A stretch of 22,911 nucleotides of DNA from Halococcaceae archaeon (lineage in GTDB: Archaea > Halobacteriota > Halobacteria > Halobacteriales > Halalkalicoccaceae). The stretch covers positions 1 to 22,911 of the forward strand of contig SKWB01000368.1 in the NCBI GenBank assembly GCA_007129135.1, written 5' to 3'. Every line of letters begins with the position of its first letter. Within the stretch, counting starts at the first letter, position 1. Positions 7,561-14,721 of this stretch are shown in pieces. The position numbers and the translations under genes were made by a program. The notes under the pieces were generated by a model. It made no database searches and was not told the origin of the DNA. It worked only from the letters and a program-made list of their open reading frames with translations.

Positions 7561-7731
7561 GTGAAATCCGTCAGAAAGGCGTTGCGCGACGGCGACCTCG
7601 AGAAGGACACGTACGACCGCCTCGAGTGCGCCGCCTGCGCGCGTGCGCTCTCGACGCGAAACGACCCCGACGAGATCGGCTCGGTCAGGCTCTGTGAGGA
7701 CTGTGGCCGGCGCTGGCGGGCGATCGGCTAG
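7561..7731 (+). CDS. HVO_0758-family small zinc-finger protein
   Basis: This gene is short and easily missed. It encodes 56 residues from a GTG: MKSVRKALRDGDLEKDTYDR, then a first CxxC (C23, C26: LECAACARAL), a spacer STRNDPDEIGSVR, and a second CxxC (C45, C48: CEDCGRRW). Four cysteines in two CxxC pairs form a zinc ribbon. The phrase GDLEKDTYDRLEC and the ending match what I know of the HVO_0758 family of small haloarchaeal zinc-finger proteins, whose role is not settled but is likely in nucleic-acid or protein binding. It stands alone, with its own TATA box, between a divergent membrane-protein gene and the next plus-strand gene. Confidence 0.85.
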   Translation: MKSVRKALRDGDLEKDTYDRLECAACARALSTRNDPDEIGSVRLCEDCGRRWRAIG

Positions 7732-7775
7732 GGCTGCTCCCGAAGGACTATCCGTAACGCCTCGCAACTGGTGTC

Positions 7776-8435
7776 ATGAGCGAGTCACGTCGACGCTCCA
7801 CTCCGGTCTACACGACCGGCGACCGACGGACGGGCGACGCCCCACACGACCACGGGTCGCTCTACGACTTCTTCGTCGACCTCATTCAGGGCGGCTTCGC
7901 ACAGGTCACGATCCTCACGCTCCCGGTGTTGTTCGTCCTCGCGGCCACGCCCGTCTACACGATCGAGGTCGGAACGGCGGCCGTCGTCTCGGTGCTCACG
8001 CTGACGTTCTTCCTCACGCTCTTTCGCGGCGACCACCTCTCCGCGGGTCGTCGGTGGCCGGTCCTCACGAACCGCAAACTCGGGACCGGGACCGGCTACC
8101 GGGCGATCTTCACTCGGGCCGTCCTCCTCTCGTGTTCGCTCCTGCTCGCCGCGTACACCGCGGTCCTCGCCGAACTCGTCACGGGGTCGTTCGTCGCGAA
8201 CGCGCTGACCGCGCTGGTGCTGAGCGTCGCCGCACTCGTCGCGCTCCCGTCCCTCTCCGCGGACTCGCACCGGGCACGCCTCGCCCGTTTCGGCTACTGC
8301 CTCGCGGGATTCCTCCCGATGGTCGCGCTCTTCGCGCTGACGCCGGCCGCCCCGGAACCCGGCCTCCTCGCGCTCGCGCTCGTCGTCCTCGTCGCCGTGG
8401 TCGCCGACGCCCGTTCGGTGCTCCGTTCGCCGTGA
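7776..8435 (+). CDS. Haloarchaeal multi-pass membrane protein
   Basis: This 219-residue protein has a polar N-terminus of about 30 residues (STPVYTTGDRRTGDAPHDHG) followed by SLYDFFVDLIQGGFAQVTIL and six or so hydrophobic helices. A polar loop FRGDHLSAGRRWPVLTNRKL lies between helices two and three. No catalytic or transporter motif was recognised. A CTATCC box around 7748-7753 sits 27 bases before the ATG. It precedes the DNA ligase gene by 59 bases, but there is no reason to think the two act together. Confidence 0.75.
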   Translation: MSESRRRSTPVYTTGDRRTGDAPHDHGSLYDFFVDLIQGGFAQVTILTLPVLFVLAATPVYTIEVGTAAVVSVLTLTFFLTLFRGDHLSAGRRWPVLTNRKLGTGTGYRAIFTRAVLLSCSLLLAAYTAVLAELVTGSFVANALTALVLSVAALVALPSLSADSHRARLARFGYCLAGFLPMVALFALTPAAPEPGLLALALVVLVAVVADARSVLRSP

Positions 8436-8494
8436 AACCGGGATCGCACCTGCGGCCGGACCCCATTTGCTCCCCCGGTCCGTAGTGTGCTCGA

Positions 8495-10177
8495 ATGGAG
8501 TACGCCGCCCTCGTCGAGACCTATCGGGCGCTCGCCGGGACCGACTCGACCCTGGAGAAGACCGCGCTCCTCGCGGAGCTGTTCGCCGACGCGAACGAGA
8601 CCCACCTCCCGCTGCTGGTCACGCTCTGTCGGGGCACGGCGTTCCCGGCCCGCGAGAGCGCGGAGCTGGGGATCTCCTCGAACCTGACCCGCGAGGCGAT
8701 ATCGAAGGCGACCGGGATCGGTGAGGAGGAGATCGAGGACAGATGGCGCGAGACGGGCGACCTGGGCGACGCGGCGGCGTGGGCGGTCTCGGAGCGCACC
8801 CAGCAGGCGCTCGTCCCGACGACGCTCGACGTCGAGACCGTCCACGCCACGCTCGCGGAGATCGCGGGCTACGAGGGCGAGGGCAGTCAGGGGAGGCGGA
8901 TCGACGCCGTCTCCCGGCTGCTCTCGGACGCCGAGCCGGAGGAAGCACGATACCTCGTCCGAACGGTGCTCGGCCACCTCCGGGTGGGCGTCGGCTCCGG
9001 AACCGTTCGCGACGCGCTCGCCGAGGCCTTTCTGGACGGCGAGGAGGCCGATCGGGAGGCGGTCGAGCGCGCCTACCAGCTCACGAACGACTACCGGATC
9101 GTCGCCGAGACCGCTCGCGACCGGGGCGTCGAGGGGCTCCGAGCGGTCTCGATCGAGCTCTTTCGGCCGATCGAGCTGATGCTCGCGGAGAAGTCGGAGG
9201 GGATCGCCGAGGCGATCCGTGACGTCGCGGAGCCCGACGAGGACGTGCTCTGGGAGTACAAGTACGACGGGATCCGGGTGCAGGTCCACAAACGGGGCGA
9301 GGAGGTCCGGGTCTTCACCCGACGGCTCGAGGAGGTGACTGAGGCGTTCCCGGAGCTGGCCTCGGCGGTACGGGAGGCGGTCTCGGCGGAGTCGGCGCTG
9401 CTCGACGCCGAACTCGTGGGTTACGACCGAGAGAGGGGGAGACCGGTGGCGTTCCAGCAGCTCTCGCGTCGCGTCCGCCGGAAGTACGACGTGGAGGAGC
9501 TTTCCGAGACGATCCCGACGACGCTCCACGTCTTCGACCTGCCCTTCGTCGAGGGGGCGTCGCTGCTCGACGAGCCGCTTTCGGAGCGACTCTCCCGACT
9601 CGACCCGCTCCTCTCCAAACGCGAGGGGATCGAACACGCCGAGCGGCTCCGATCGCGTGCGGAAGACCGAGTTCGCGAGTTCTACGAGGCGGCGCTCGCG
9701 GCGGGCCACGAGGGCGTGATGGCGAAGAACGCCGGGGCGGCCTACCAGCCCGGCCGGCGGGTCCGCCACGTGGTGAAAGTGAAGCCGGCGATGGAGCCGC
9801 TCGACCTGGTCGTCACCCGGGCGCAGTGGAGCGAGGGGAGGAGAAGCGACTATCTCGGCCGGCTCTTCTTGGGGTGTTACGACCCCGAGGCTGACGACTT
9901 CCCGGAGGTGGGGCGACTCTCGACGGGCTACACCGACGAGGAGCTCGCGGAGCTAACCGCCCTCCTCGAACCGCTCGTCACCGGAACCGAGGGCCGGCGG
10001 GTCTCGCTCCGGCCCGAACTCGTCCTCGAGATCGAGTACGAGGAGATCCAGGACTCGCCCGAGTACGGCTCGGGGTACGCGCTCCGGTTCCCTCGATTCC
10101 TCCGGAGACGCGACGACCTCGCGCCGGCGGACGCCGACACGCTCTCGCGGGTCGAGGAGCTCTACGACGACCAGTGA
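8495..10177 (+). CDS. ligA: ATP-dependent DNA ligase
   Basis: This 560-residue replicative or repair ligase seals nicks with ATP through an enzyme-AMP intermediate. Residues 1-200 are the N-terminal DNA-binding domain, including the typical GHLRVGVGSGTVRDALAEAF (160-179). The adenylation domain carries motif I KYDGIR with the AMP-accepting lysine K256, motif III-region VFTRRLEEVTEAFPE (273-287), ALLDAELVGYD (301-311), motif IV EGVMAKN (406-412) and motif V VKVKP (427-431). The C-terminal OB domain follows from about 433 and ends with the typical RFPRFLRRRDD. Length fits archaeal ligases (about 550-600). A nuclease gene of the metallo-beta-lactamase fold follows after 47 bases on the same strand. 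Confidence 0.97.
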   Translation: MEYAALVETYRALAGTDSTLEKTALLAELFADANETHLPLLVTLCRGTAFPARESAELGISSNLTREAISKATGIGEEEIEDRWRETGDLGDAAAWAVSERTQQALVPTTLDVETVHATLAEIAGYEGEGSQGRRIDAVSRLLSDAEPEEARYLVRTVLGHLRVGVGSGTVRDALAEAFLDGEEADREAVERAYQLTNDYRIVAETARDRGVEGLRAVSIELFRPIELMLAEKSEGIAEAIRDVAEPDEDVLWEYKYDGIRVQVHKRGEEVRVFTRRLEEVTEAFPELASAVREAVSAESALLDAELVGYDRERGRPVAFQQLSRRVRRKYDVEELSETIPTTLHVFDLPFVEGASLLDEPLSERLSRLDPLLSKREGIEHAERLRSRAEDRVREFYEAALAAGHEGVMAKNAGAAYQPGRRVRHVVKVKPAMEPLDLVVTRAQWSEGRRSDYLGRLFLGCYDPEADDFPEVGRLSTGYTDEELAELTALLEPLVTGTEGRRVSLRPELVLEIEYEEIQDSPEYGSGYALRFPRFLRRRDDLAPADADTLSRVEELYDDQ

Positions 10178-10224
10178 GGGGGCGCAGGCGTGAGAGCGAT
10201 AGGCCCCCGGCCCCTACGGCGACC

Positions 10225-11199
10225 GTGCCCGTCAGACACACCGACGGCATCGAGATTCCCCTGGGTAGCGAGACGGTCGTCTGCGACGCGAACCGTCCCA
10301 GGGACATCGCCGCGCTGAGCCACGCCCACGGCGACCACCTGTACAGAGAGCGGCCGGAGGCGCTGATCTGCTCGGCGCTCACCGCCGGGCTCGCGGAGGT
10401 CCGGCGACGGGACGAGGGCCGTATCGAGCGGGCGACGCACCCGGCGATCGACCTCGTTCCGGCGGGTCACGTCGCCGGCTCGCGGTCGGTCCTCGCGACC
10501 GACGAGAGCGGCGAGAAGACGCTCTACACCGGGGACATCTCGACGCGCGATCGCTTCTTCCTCCAGGGGTTCGACCCGCCGGAGGCCGACGAACTGGTGA
10601 TCGAGACGACCTACGGCGAGCCGGAGTACGTCTTTCCGCCACAGGACGAACTCGAGGCAGAGGTCGTCGACTGGCTCTCCGAGACGATGGACGCGCCCGT
10701 ACTGCTCTTCGGCTACACGCTCGGCCGGGCACAGGAACTCGAGAAACTGGTCGAGCGCTCGGATCGGGACCGGCTGTTCGTCACGAAGGCAACCGCGAGG
10801 ATCGACCGGGTGATCGAGGCACACACGGACGTCGCGTTCGCCTCCGAACTGTACCGCGAGGACGTGACGCTGGGGCCGGGTGACGCGCTGGTCCTGCCCA
10901 CCCAGACGAGCAAGCTCTCGTTCGTCGAGGCGCTCTCGGAGCGGGGTGCGATCACGGCCGGCTTCTCCGGCTGGGCGACGAACCCCGGGTTCAGGTTCAG
11001 GGGGGGCTACGACGTGGCGTTCACCTTCTCCGATCACTGTGACTTCGACGAACTCGTCTCGGTCGTCGAGGCGGTCGACCCGGAGGTGGTCTACACCACC
11101 CACGGCTCGGCCGACGCCTTCGCGAACCACCTCACCCGCGAACTCGGGATCGACGCCCGGTCGCTGAAACAGGGACAGGCGACGCTCGGGGAGTTCTAG
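10225..11199 (+). CDS. Metallo-beta-lactamase/beta-CASP nuclease (mRNA 3'-end processing factor-like, ligase-associated)
   Basis: This 324-residue two-metal nuclease has the HxHxDH signature at 33-38 (SHAHGDH), a further metal His in PAGHVAGS (82), the bridging Asp in YTGDIS (104), a beta-CASP part with GYTLGRAQEL (163-172) and FSGWAT (247-252), the His in FSDHCDF (271) and YTTHG (290-294). Haloarchaeal relatives are annotated as mRNA 3'-end processing factor or RNA exonuclease. The bacterial relative found beside ATP-dependent ligases is called ligase-associated DNA exonuclease. The GTG at 10225 was preferred because residues encoded before it are Arg/Pro-rich. Direct adjacency to ligA favours a role in DNA end processing, but an RNA substrate remains possible. 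Confidence 0.85.
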   Translation: MPVRHTDGIEIPLGSETVVCDANRPRDIAALSHAHGDHLYRERPEALICSALTAGLAEVRRRDEGRIERATHPAIDLVPAGHVAGSRSVLATDESGEKTLYTGDISTRDRFFLQGFDPPEADELVIETTYGEPEYVFPPQDELEAEVVDWLSETMDAPVLLFGYTLGRAQELEKLVERSDRDRLFVTKATARIDRVIEAHTDVAFASELYREDVTLGPGDALVLPTQTSKLSFVEALSERGAITAGFSGWATNPGFRFRGGYDVAFTFSDHCDFDELVSVVEAVDPEVVYTTHGSADAFANHLTRELGIDARSLKQGQATLGEF

Positions 11200-11495
11200 T
11201 AGGGATCATCGTAGCCACCCTGGCCCATCGGCCGAACAGATCACCGACCTCGCTCGATTCGCGTTCGGGAACGGCGGGCTTACGCGGTGGTCCCCGTGAT
11301 TCTGTCGGCCGTATGGGTGTGCCTGTCGCCTGTAAGAGAGTAAAAGTTCTCGGCACACCGGGCTCGATACCCGATACTGACGTGCAGCCGACAGTATCCG
11401 GGAGCCGCGAACGACTTCCGGCCGGCGGCCCGCCAGCGAGCGCCGGTCGCCGACGGAGCCATGGGCGAGCGGGACCGAACGGCGGGCGAGGACCG
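11200..11495. other. 296-base leader/intergenic region with nested inverted repeats
   Basis: There is no supported gene here. The centre is AT-richer and carries two nested inverted repeats: outer arms at 11298-11309 and 11387-11398 (CTGTCGGC / GCCGACAG core, 11 of 12 positions complementary), inner arms GGTGTGCC at 11316-11323 and GGCACACC at 11352-11359. Between the inner arms is GTAAGAGAGTAAAAG. This could be a folded leader or a small RNA; no known family was recognised. Confidence 0.5.
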
Positions 11496-12308
11496 ATGAG
11501 TGCAGGACGGAAGCGATCCGGGTTTCGGGTGCTCATGTACAACGTCCGGTACGAGGGGACGACCGACGGCCCCCTCTCGTGGGAGGCCCGTCGGGCGGCG
11601 GTGGTGAGCGAACTGCGCCGACTCGACCCCGACGTGCTCGCGCTCCAGGAGCTCTGGCTGAACCAGCTCCCGGAGCTGCGCGAGCGGCTCACCGACTACG
11701 AGTGGGTCGCGGCGAGCGGCGCGCTCCCGCACACCGCGATCGCGTACCGGCCGGCCCGGTTCGCGCTCGTCGAGGGGGAGACGTTCTGGCTCTCGGAGCC
11801 CGACGCCGAACCCGGCGCCGCGGGGTGGGACGCGACGTACCAGCGGCGGGTGACCCGCGCGACGCTCGGGGACCGCGAGACCGAGCGTCGACTCGTTGCG
11901 TTCAGCGTCCACCTCGACCACGAGGGCGACCGCGCACGCCGGGAGGGGATCGGGGTGATCCGGGACCGGGTGAGCACGCTCGGGAGCGACTGCGAGGCGG
12001 TCGTCGCGGGCGACCTCAACGCTGAGCCCGGTGCTCCTGCCTACGAGCGGGCCGTCGCGGTCGAGCCCGGGTGGCGGTCGCTCCAGGACGCCGCGAGGGT
12101 CGCCTCCGTCGTCGACGGACCCGGAGCCACGTACACCGGCTTCGATGGCGAGGCCGACCGGTGTCTCGACCACGTCCTCGTCACCGACGGGCTCACGGTC
12201 GACCGCCTCCGCAGGTGCGTTCCCTCCTGCGAATCGTCCCGGTTCCGACCGTCGGACCACCGACCGGTCCTGGCGGAGCTCCGCTACGAGGAGCCTCGCA
12301 CCGTGTGA
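11496..12308 (+). CDS. Endonuclease/exonuclease/phosphatase (EEP) family hydrolase
   Basis: This 270-residue protein has the EEP (DNase I-like) fold: FRVLMYNVRYEG with the catalytic Asn N16, DPDVLALQELW with the metal-binding Glu E52, FSVHLDHEG (H139), VVAGDLNAEPG (D173, N175), LDHVLVTDG (D225) and the closing SDHRPVLAEL (D254, H255). All key residues are present. The family includes phosphodiesterases acting on DNA, RNA, phosphoinositides or sphingolipids, and the substrate cannot be inferred. The start at 11496 removes an implausible upstream extension rich in Arg, Pro and Gly. It follows the ligase-associated nuclease by about 300 bases and precedes the SOUL gene by 94. Confidence 0.85.
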   Translation: MSAGRKRSGFRVLMYNVRYEGTTDGPLSWEARRAAVVSELRRLDPDVLALQELWLNQLPELRERLTDYEWVAASGALPHTAIAYRPARFALVEGETFWLSEPDAEPGAAGWDATYQRRVTRATLGDRETERRLVAFSVHLDHEGDRARREGIGVIRDRVSTLGSDCEAVVAGDLNAEPGAPAYERAVAVEPGWRSLQDAARVASVVDGPGATYTGFDGEADRCLDHVLVTDGLTVDRLRRCVPSCESSRFRPSDHRPVLAELRYEEPRTV

Positions 12309-12402
12309 CCGGCCCGCACGGGAGCCGTCGCTACCCCGTCTCGTCGGCGGTGGCCGGGGTGGAGCCGACAGCCTCTGGTTCCTGGAGGACCTATCGACTC
12401 GG

Positions 12403-13038
12403 ATGAAGAACCGAACGCGACTCCTCGCGCTCGCAGGGGTGGGCCTCGCCGCGACGGTCGGAAAGCGCACGATCGAGAGCCGTCGGGCCGAACGCGTCCC
12501 CTACGAGACGGTCGAAGAGGGCGACGAGGTGGCGCTCCGGCGCTATCCCCAGTGTGTACTGGTCGAGACGACCGCCCCCACCGAGGGGACGGCGTTCCGA
12601 CGGCTCGCCGACTACATCGGCGGGGAGAACGAGGGCGAGGAGCGACTCCCGATGACCGCTCCGGTCCGTACCGGCGCCGACGCCGCGGGGATCGACCTCC
12701 CGATGACGGCGCCCGTTCGAACGAGCGAGGGCCCCGACGGGGTCCGGATGGCGTTCTACCTCCCGGACGGGTACGACGCGACGAGCGCGCCGGTTCCGTC
12801 CGATCCCGCCGTTCGGCTGGTCGTCGAACCGGAGAAGACCCTCGCAGTGTCGGGCTTTTCGTGGTTCGCGACCGACGACCGCGTCGATCGGGTCGAGCAC
12901 CGGCTGCGCGAGGCGCTCGACGAGTGGGGCGTCGAACCCCACGGGGAGGCGGTGCTGCTCCGGTACGACCCGCCGTGGACGCTTCCGTTCCTCCGGACGA
13001 ACGAGGTGGCGGTCGAGGTCCGGGAGGTGGGGGCGTGA
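12403..13038 (+). CDS. SOUL-family heme-binding protein
   Basis: This 211-residue protein has a short N-terminal hydrophobic segment (RLLALAGVGLAATVG, 5-19) that may anchor or export it. The SOUL domain begins at VPYETVEEGDEVALRRYP, which matches the family's 'y.v......yeiR.Y' opening. It continues with TEGTAFRRLADYIGGENE, two copies of LPMTAPVRT at about 84 and 104, MAFYLPDGY, and VSGFSWFATDDRV. The doubled MTAPV phrase is usual in this family and not a recent duplication. Members bind heme or porphyrins loosely; the physiological role in haloarchaea is unknown. Confidence 0.9.
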   Translation: MKNRTRLLALAGVGLAATVGKRTIESRRAERVPYETVEEGDEVALRRYPQCVLVETTAPTEGTAFRRLADYIGGENEGEERLPMTAPVRTGADAAGIDLPMTAPVRTSEGPDGVRMAFYLPDGYDATSAPVPSDPAVRLVVEPEKTLAVSGFSWFATDDRVDRVEHRLREALDEWGVEPHGEAVLLRYDPPWTLPFLRTNEVAVEVREVGA

Positions 13039-13053
13039 GACGGCCGGCCAGCA

Positions 13054-13060
13054 GGCTTTA
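13054..13060 (+). promoter_or_regulatory. TATA-like box of the DUF2391-like gene
   Basis: GCTTTAG sits about 27 bases before the ATG at 13085. It lies just after the SOUL stop and separates the two transcription units. Confidence 0.5.
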
Positions 13061-13084
13061 GTCCCGCGTTTCTCACTCTCGGGT

Positions 13085-13669
13085 ATGAGCCGCCCCGACC
13101 GGGACGACCACCGGCGACCGCCGGAACCGGCCGACCTCCTCGAGGAACTAGACCGCCTCGAACGGACCGTCGAGTCCCCCGAGGAGCGAGAACAGGTCAG
13201 ACGGACGATCCGCATCGCTCGCAGACTCCCCCACGGCGGCGTCTTCGGCCAGCGGATCCGGGGGTTCGGCCCGCCGGACGTCGCGGAGGCGTTCGTCGGG
13301 AGCGTCGTCATCGGCCTCCCGCTCCTCGTCGAGGACGGCGTCCTCGAGATCGGGGCGTTCATGGCCGCCTCGCCGGCCTTTTTCGCCCTCAACCTCGCGT
13401 TCGCCCTCGGGCTCGTCGTCGGCCTCCTCTACGTCGCCCGGTTCCAGCGCGTCGAGATCGTGAACCCCTACTTCGGCGTACTCCCGAGACGGCTCGTCGG
13501 CGTTCTCGCCGTCTCGTTCGTCACGGCGGCGCTGATGATGACGCTCTGGGGGCGCGTCGACTGGGCCGACCCGTGGCTCGCGCTCTGTCAGGTGAGCGTG
13601 ATCTTCACGGGGATGGCCGTCGGTGCCTCCCTCGGCGACATCCTCCCGGGCGAGCGCCGACACGAGTGA
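13085..13669 (+). CDS. DUF2391-like integral membrane protein
   Basis: This 194-residue protein has a charged, helical cytoplasmic start of about 60 residues (DLLEELDRLERTVESPEERE and QVRRTIRIARR). Then comes the segment GQRIRGFGPPDVAEAFVGSV and four hydrophobic helices: VIGLPLLVEDGVLEIGAFM, FFALNLAFALGLVVGLLYVA, RRLVGVLAVSFVTAALMMTL and LALCQVSVIFTGMAVGASLG. The 'AFVGSVVIGLPLLVEDGV' phrase fits the putative membrane family DUF2391. The function is unknown. The gene ends just before the promoter of the fluoride channel operon. Confidence 0.75.
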   Translation: MSRPDRDDHRRPPEPADLLEELDRLERTVESPEEREQVRRTIRIARRLPHGGVFGQRIRGFGPPDVAEAFVGSVVIGLPLLVEDGVLEIGAFMAASPAFFALNLAFALGLVVGLLYVARFQRVEIVNPYFGVLPRRLVGVLAVSFVTAALMMTLWGRVDWADPWLALCQVSVIFTGMAVGASLGDILPGERRHE

Positions 13670-13673
13670 AAAC

Positions 13674-13681
13674 GGTTATCC
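13674..13681 (+). promoter_or_regulatory. TATA-like box of the crcB operon
   Basis: GGTTATCC ends about 25 bases before 13702-13705, so transcription should start immediately upstream of the riboswitch-like element that begins at 13709. The spacing means the aptamer would be at the very 5' end of the mRNA. Confidence 0.5.
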
Positions 13682-13708
13682 TGCCCCCCTCGGTACGGTG
13701 TGAAAACG

Positions 13709-13760
13709 GGCGATGGAGTCCGCCTGCCCCAACCGCCGGAGACGCCGGCTGATGACTCCT
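13709..13760 (+). ncRNA. Fluoride (crcB-motif) riboswitch aptamer
   Basis: The leader of crcB matches the fluoride riboswitch consensus in order. Stem P1 is GGCG (13709-13712) with CGCC (13721-13724), closing the loop ATGGAGTC. Stem P2 is GCCGG (13735-13739) with CCGGC (13745-13749), followed by the conserved CTGATG (13749-13754). The pseudoknot GGAGTC (13715-13720) pairs perfectly with GACTCC (13754-13759). The Thermotoga petrophila aptamer, as I remember it, has the same GGCGATG...CGCC, AAC.GCC and GGCTGATG..CTC text. The element ends in TTTT (13760-13763), and the crcB ATG follows at 13772. Fluoride binding should stabilise the pseudoknot and switch on the downstream channel genes, through either transcription or start-codon access. 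Confidence 0.9.
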
Positions 13761-13771
13761 TTTCGAGAGCC

Positions 13772-14155
13772 ATGTCGCAGGTCCACCCCCTCACGCGCAT
13801 CGAGACGGTGTTGATGATCGGTATCGGCGGCTTCGCCGGGTCGAACCTCCGGTACTTCGTCGAGCTGACGGTGCCATCGACGCTCGGGGCGACGCTCGCC
13901 GTGAACGTGATCGGGAGCTTCGCGCTGGGCGTCCTGCTCTACGAGGCGCTCTACAGCGGGGCGTTCTCGGACCAGGCCGGCACCGTCTTCGGCACCGGCT
14001 TCCTCTCCTCGTTCACGACCTACAGCATGTTCGTCTTCGACCTCTTCACGAGCGCGCCGCCGCTCGCGCTCGCCTACCTCGGGGCGAGCTATCTCCTGGG
14101 CTTTCTCGGCGTGCTCGCCGGACAGGCCGTCGCCCGGCGGCTGGAGGCGATCTGA
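13772..14155 (+). CDS. crcB: Fluoride channel subunit Fluc/CrcB (first copy)
   Basis: This 127-residue four-helix protein exports fluoride. Family marks are GGFAGSNLRYFV with R27, the TM2 phrase ATLAVNVIGSFALG with pore Asn N45, and the TM3 break GTGFLSSFTTYSMF carrying the phenylalanine-box positions (F81, Y84). The frame stays open back to a GTG at 13700, but those codons run straight through the riboswitch, so ATG 13772 (MSQVHPLTRIE) is the start. In TM3, Y84-S85-M86 replaces the usual F-S-T. The second crcB begins directly after the stop, so the two are co-transcribed and may form a heterodimer. Confidence 0.95.
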   Translation: MSQVHPLTRIETVLMIGIGGFAGSNLRYFVELTVPSTLGATLAVNVIGSFALGVLLYEALYSGAFSDQAGTVFGTGFLSSFTTYSMFVFDLFTSAPPLALAYLGASYLLGFLGVLAGQAVARRLEAI

Positions 14156-14494
14156 GTGGAGGCCTACCTGTTGGGAACCGGCGGGGCGATCGGGGCCGTC
14201 CTGAGACACCTCGTCTACCAGCTCCTCGTCGACCAGGAGCTCCCGATCCCGACGCTCGTCGTGAACGTCGTCGGCAGTTTCGTCTTCGGCCTCGTCGTCT
14301 TCAGCGGTGCCGGCTCTGACACCTTCTTCTTCCTCGGGATCGGTGCCTGTGGCGCGTTCACCACCTTCTCGACGTTCTCCTACGAGACGGTGCGCCTCTG
14401 GCAGGAGGGCCGGTTCGGACTCTCCGTCGCCAACGCGGCCGCGAACGCCCTCTGCTCGCTCGGGGCGATGGGCGTCGCCTGGCTCCTCGTCTGA
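14156..14494 (+). CDS. crcB: Fluoride channel subunit Fluc/CrcB (second copy)
   Basis: This 112-residue protein starts with a GTG placed immediately after the TGA of the first crcB, giving tight coupling. It shows GGAIGAVLRHLVY (R17), TLVVNVVGSFVFG (N37) and the canonical TM3 break GACGAFTTFSTFSYET with F68, F71 and F74. It is closer to the standard Fluc sequence than its upstream partner. Fluc proteins work as antiparallel dual-topology dimers. Two diverged genes in tandem is the arrangement expected of a heterodimer with fixed opposite orientations. Regulation should come from the upstream fluoride riboswitch. Confidence 0.95.
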   Translation: MEAYLLGTGGAIGAVLRHLVYQLLVDQELPIPTLVVNVVGSFVFGLVVFSGAGSDTFFFLGIGACGAFTTFSTFSYETVRLWQEGRFGLSVANAAANALCSLGAMGVAWLLV

Positions 14495-14520
14495 GCGGGG
14501 ACAGCCGGGGGCCTTCGGTC

Positions 14521-14721
14521 TCAGCCCGCCCGAGAGCGCCGCTCCACCGTGGGCGTCACCCACGCCTCGAGGATGACACCGACGACGGTTCCACAGAGCA
14601 GTCCCACCAACGGCCACAGCGCCAGGTCGCCGAGCGCGTAGCCCACCAGGACCCCGGCGACGACGCCCGCCGTCGTCCCGGCCGCGAACGCCGCTGTCCC
14701 CCGCCGGTCGATCCCGGCCAT
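14521..14721 (-). CDS. Small two-helix glycine-rich membrane protein
   Basis: This 66-residue protein starts MAGIDRRGTAAFAAGTTAGV and has two glycine-rich hydrophobic helices (AAFAAGTTAGVVAGVLVGYA and LALWPLVGLLCGTVVGVILE), then a polar end VTPTVERRSRAG. Its ATG overlaps the stop of the upstream aldo/keto reductase gene (TGATG), so translation is coupled; a GTG one codon earlier is an alternative start. The gene converges with the second crcB, leaving 26 bases between stops. The function is unknown. Confidence 0.7.
   Translation of the reverse strand: MAGIDRRGTAAFAAGTTAGVVAGVLVGYALGDLALWPLVGLLCGTVVGVILEAWVTPTVERRSRAG

Noticed and set aside
8294..9769. 491-codon minus-strand frame
   Set aside because: It lies across the DNA ligase gene; composition (Arg, Leu, Asp runs) is that of an antisense shadow in GC-rich DNA.
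11355..11380. T-arm-like stem-loop (CGGG CTCGATA CCCG) hinting at a tRNA
   Set aside because: The stem has only four pairs, loop position 54 is C, and no matching acceptor, D arm or anticodon arm lies at the right distance.
11280..12470. 396-codon minus-strand frame
   Set aside because: It is antisense to the EEP gene, which has all catalytic residues. Only the last part, over 11280-11350, looks protein-like, and this was noted under the inverted-repeat finding.
12649..12720. Doubled LPMTAPVRT in the SOUL protein as a recent duplication
   Set aside because: The doubled MTAPV phrase is a normal trait of the family, and the DNA of the two copies has diverged.
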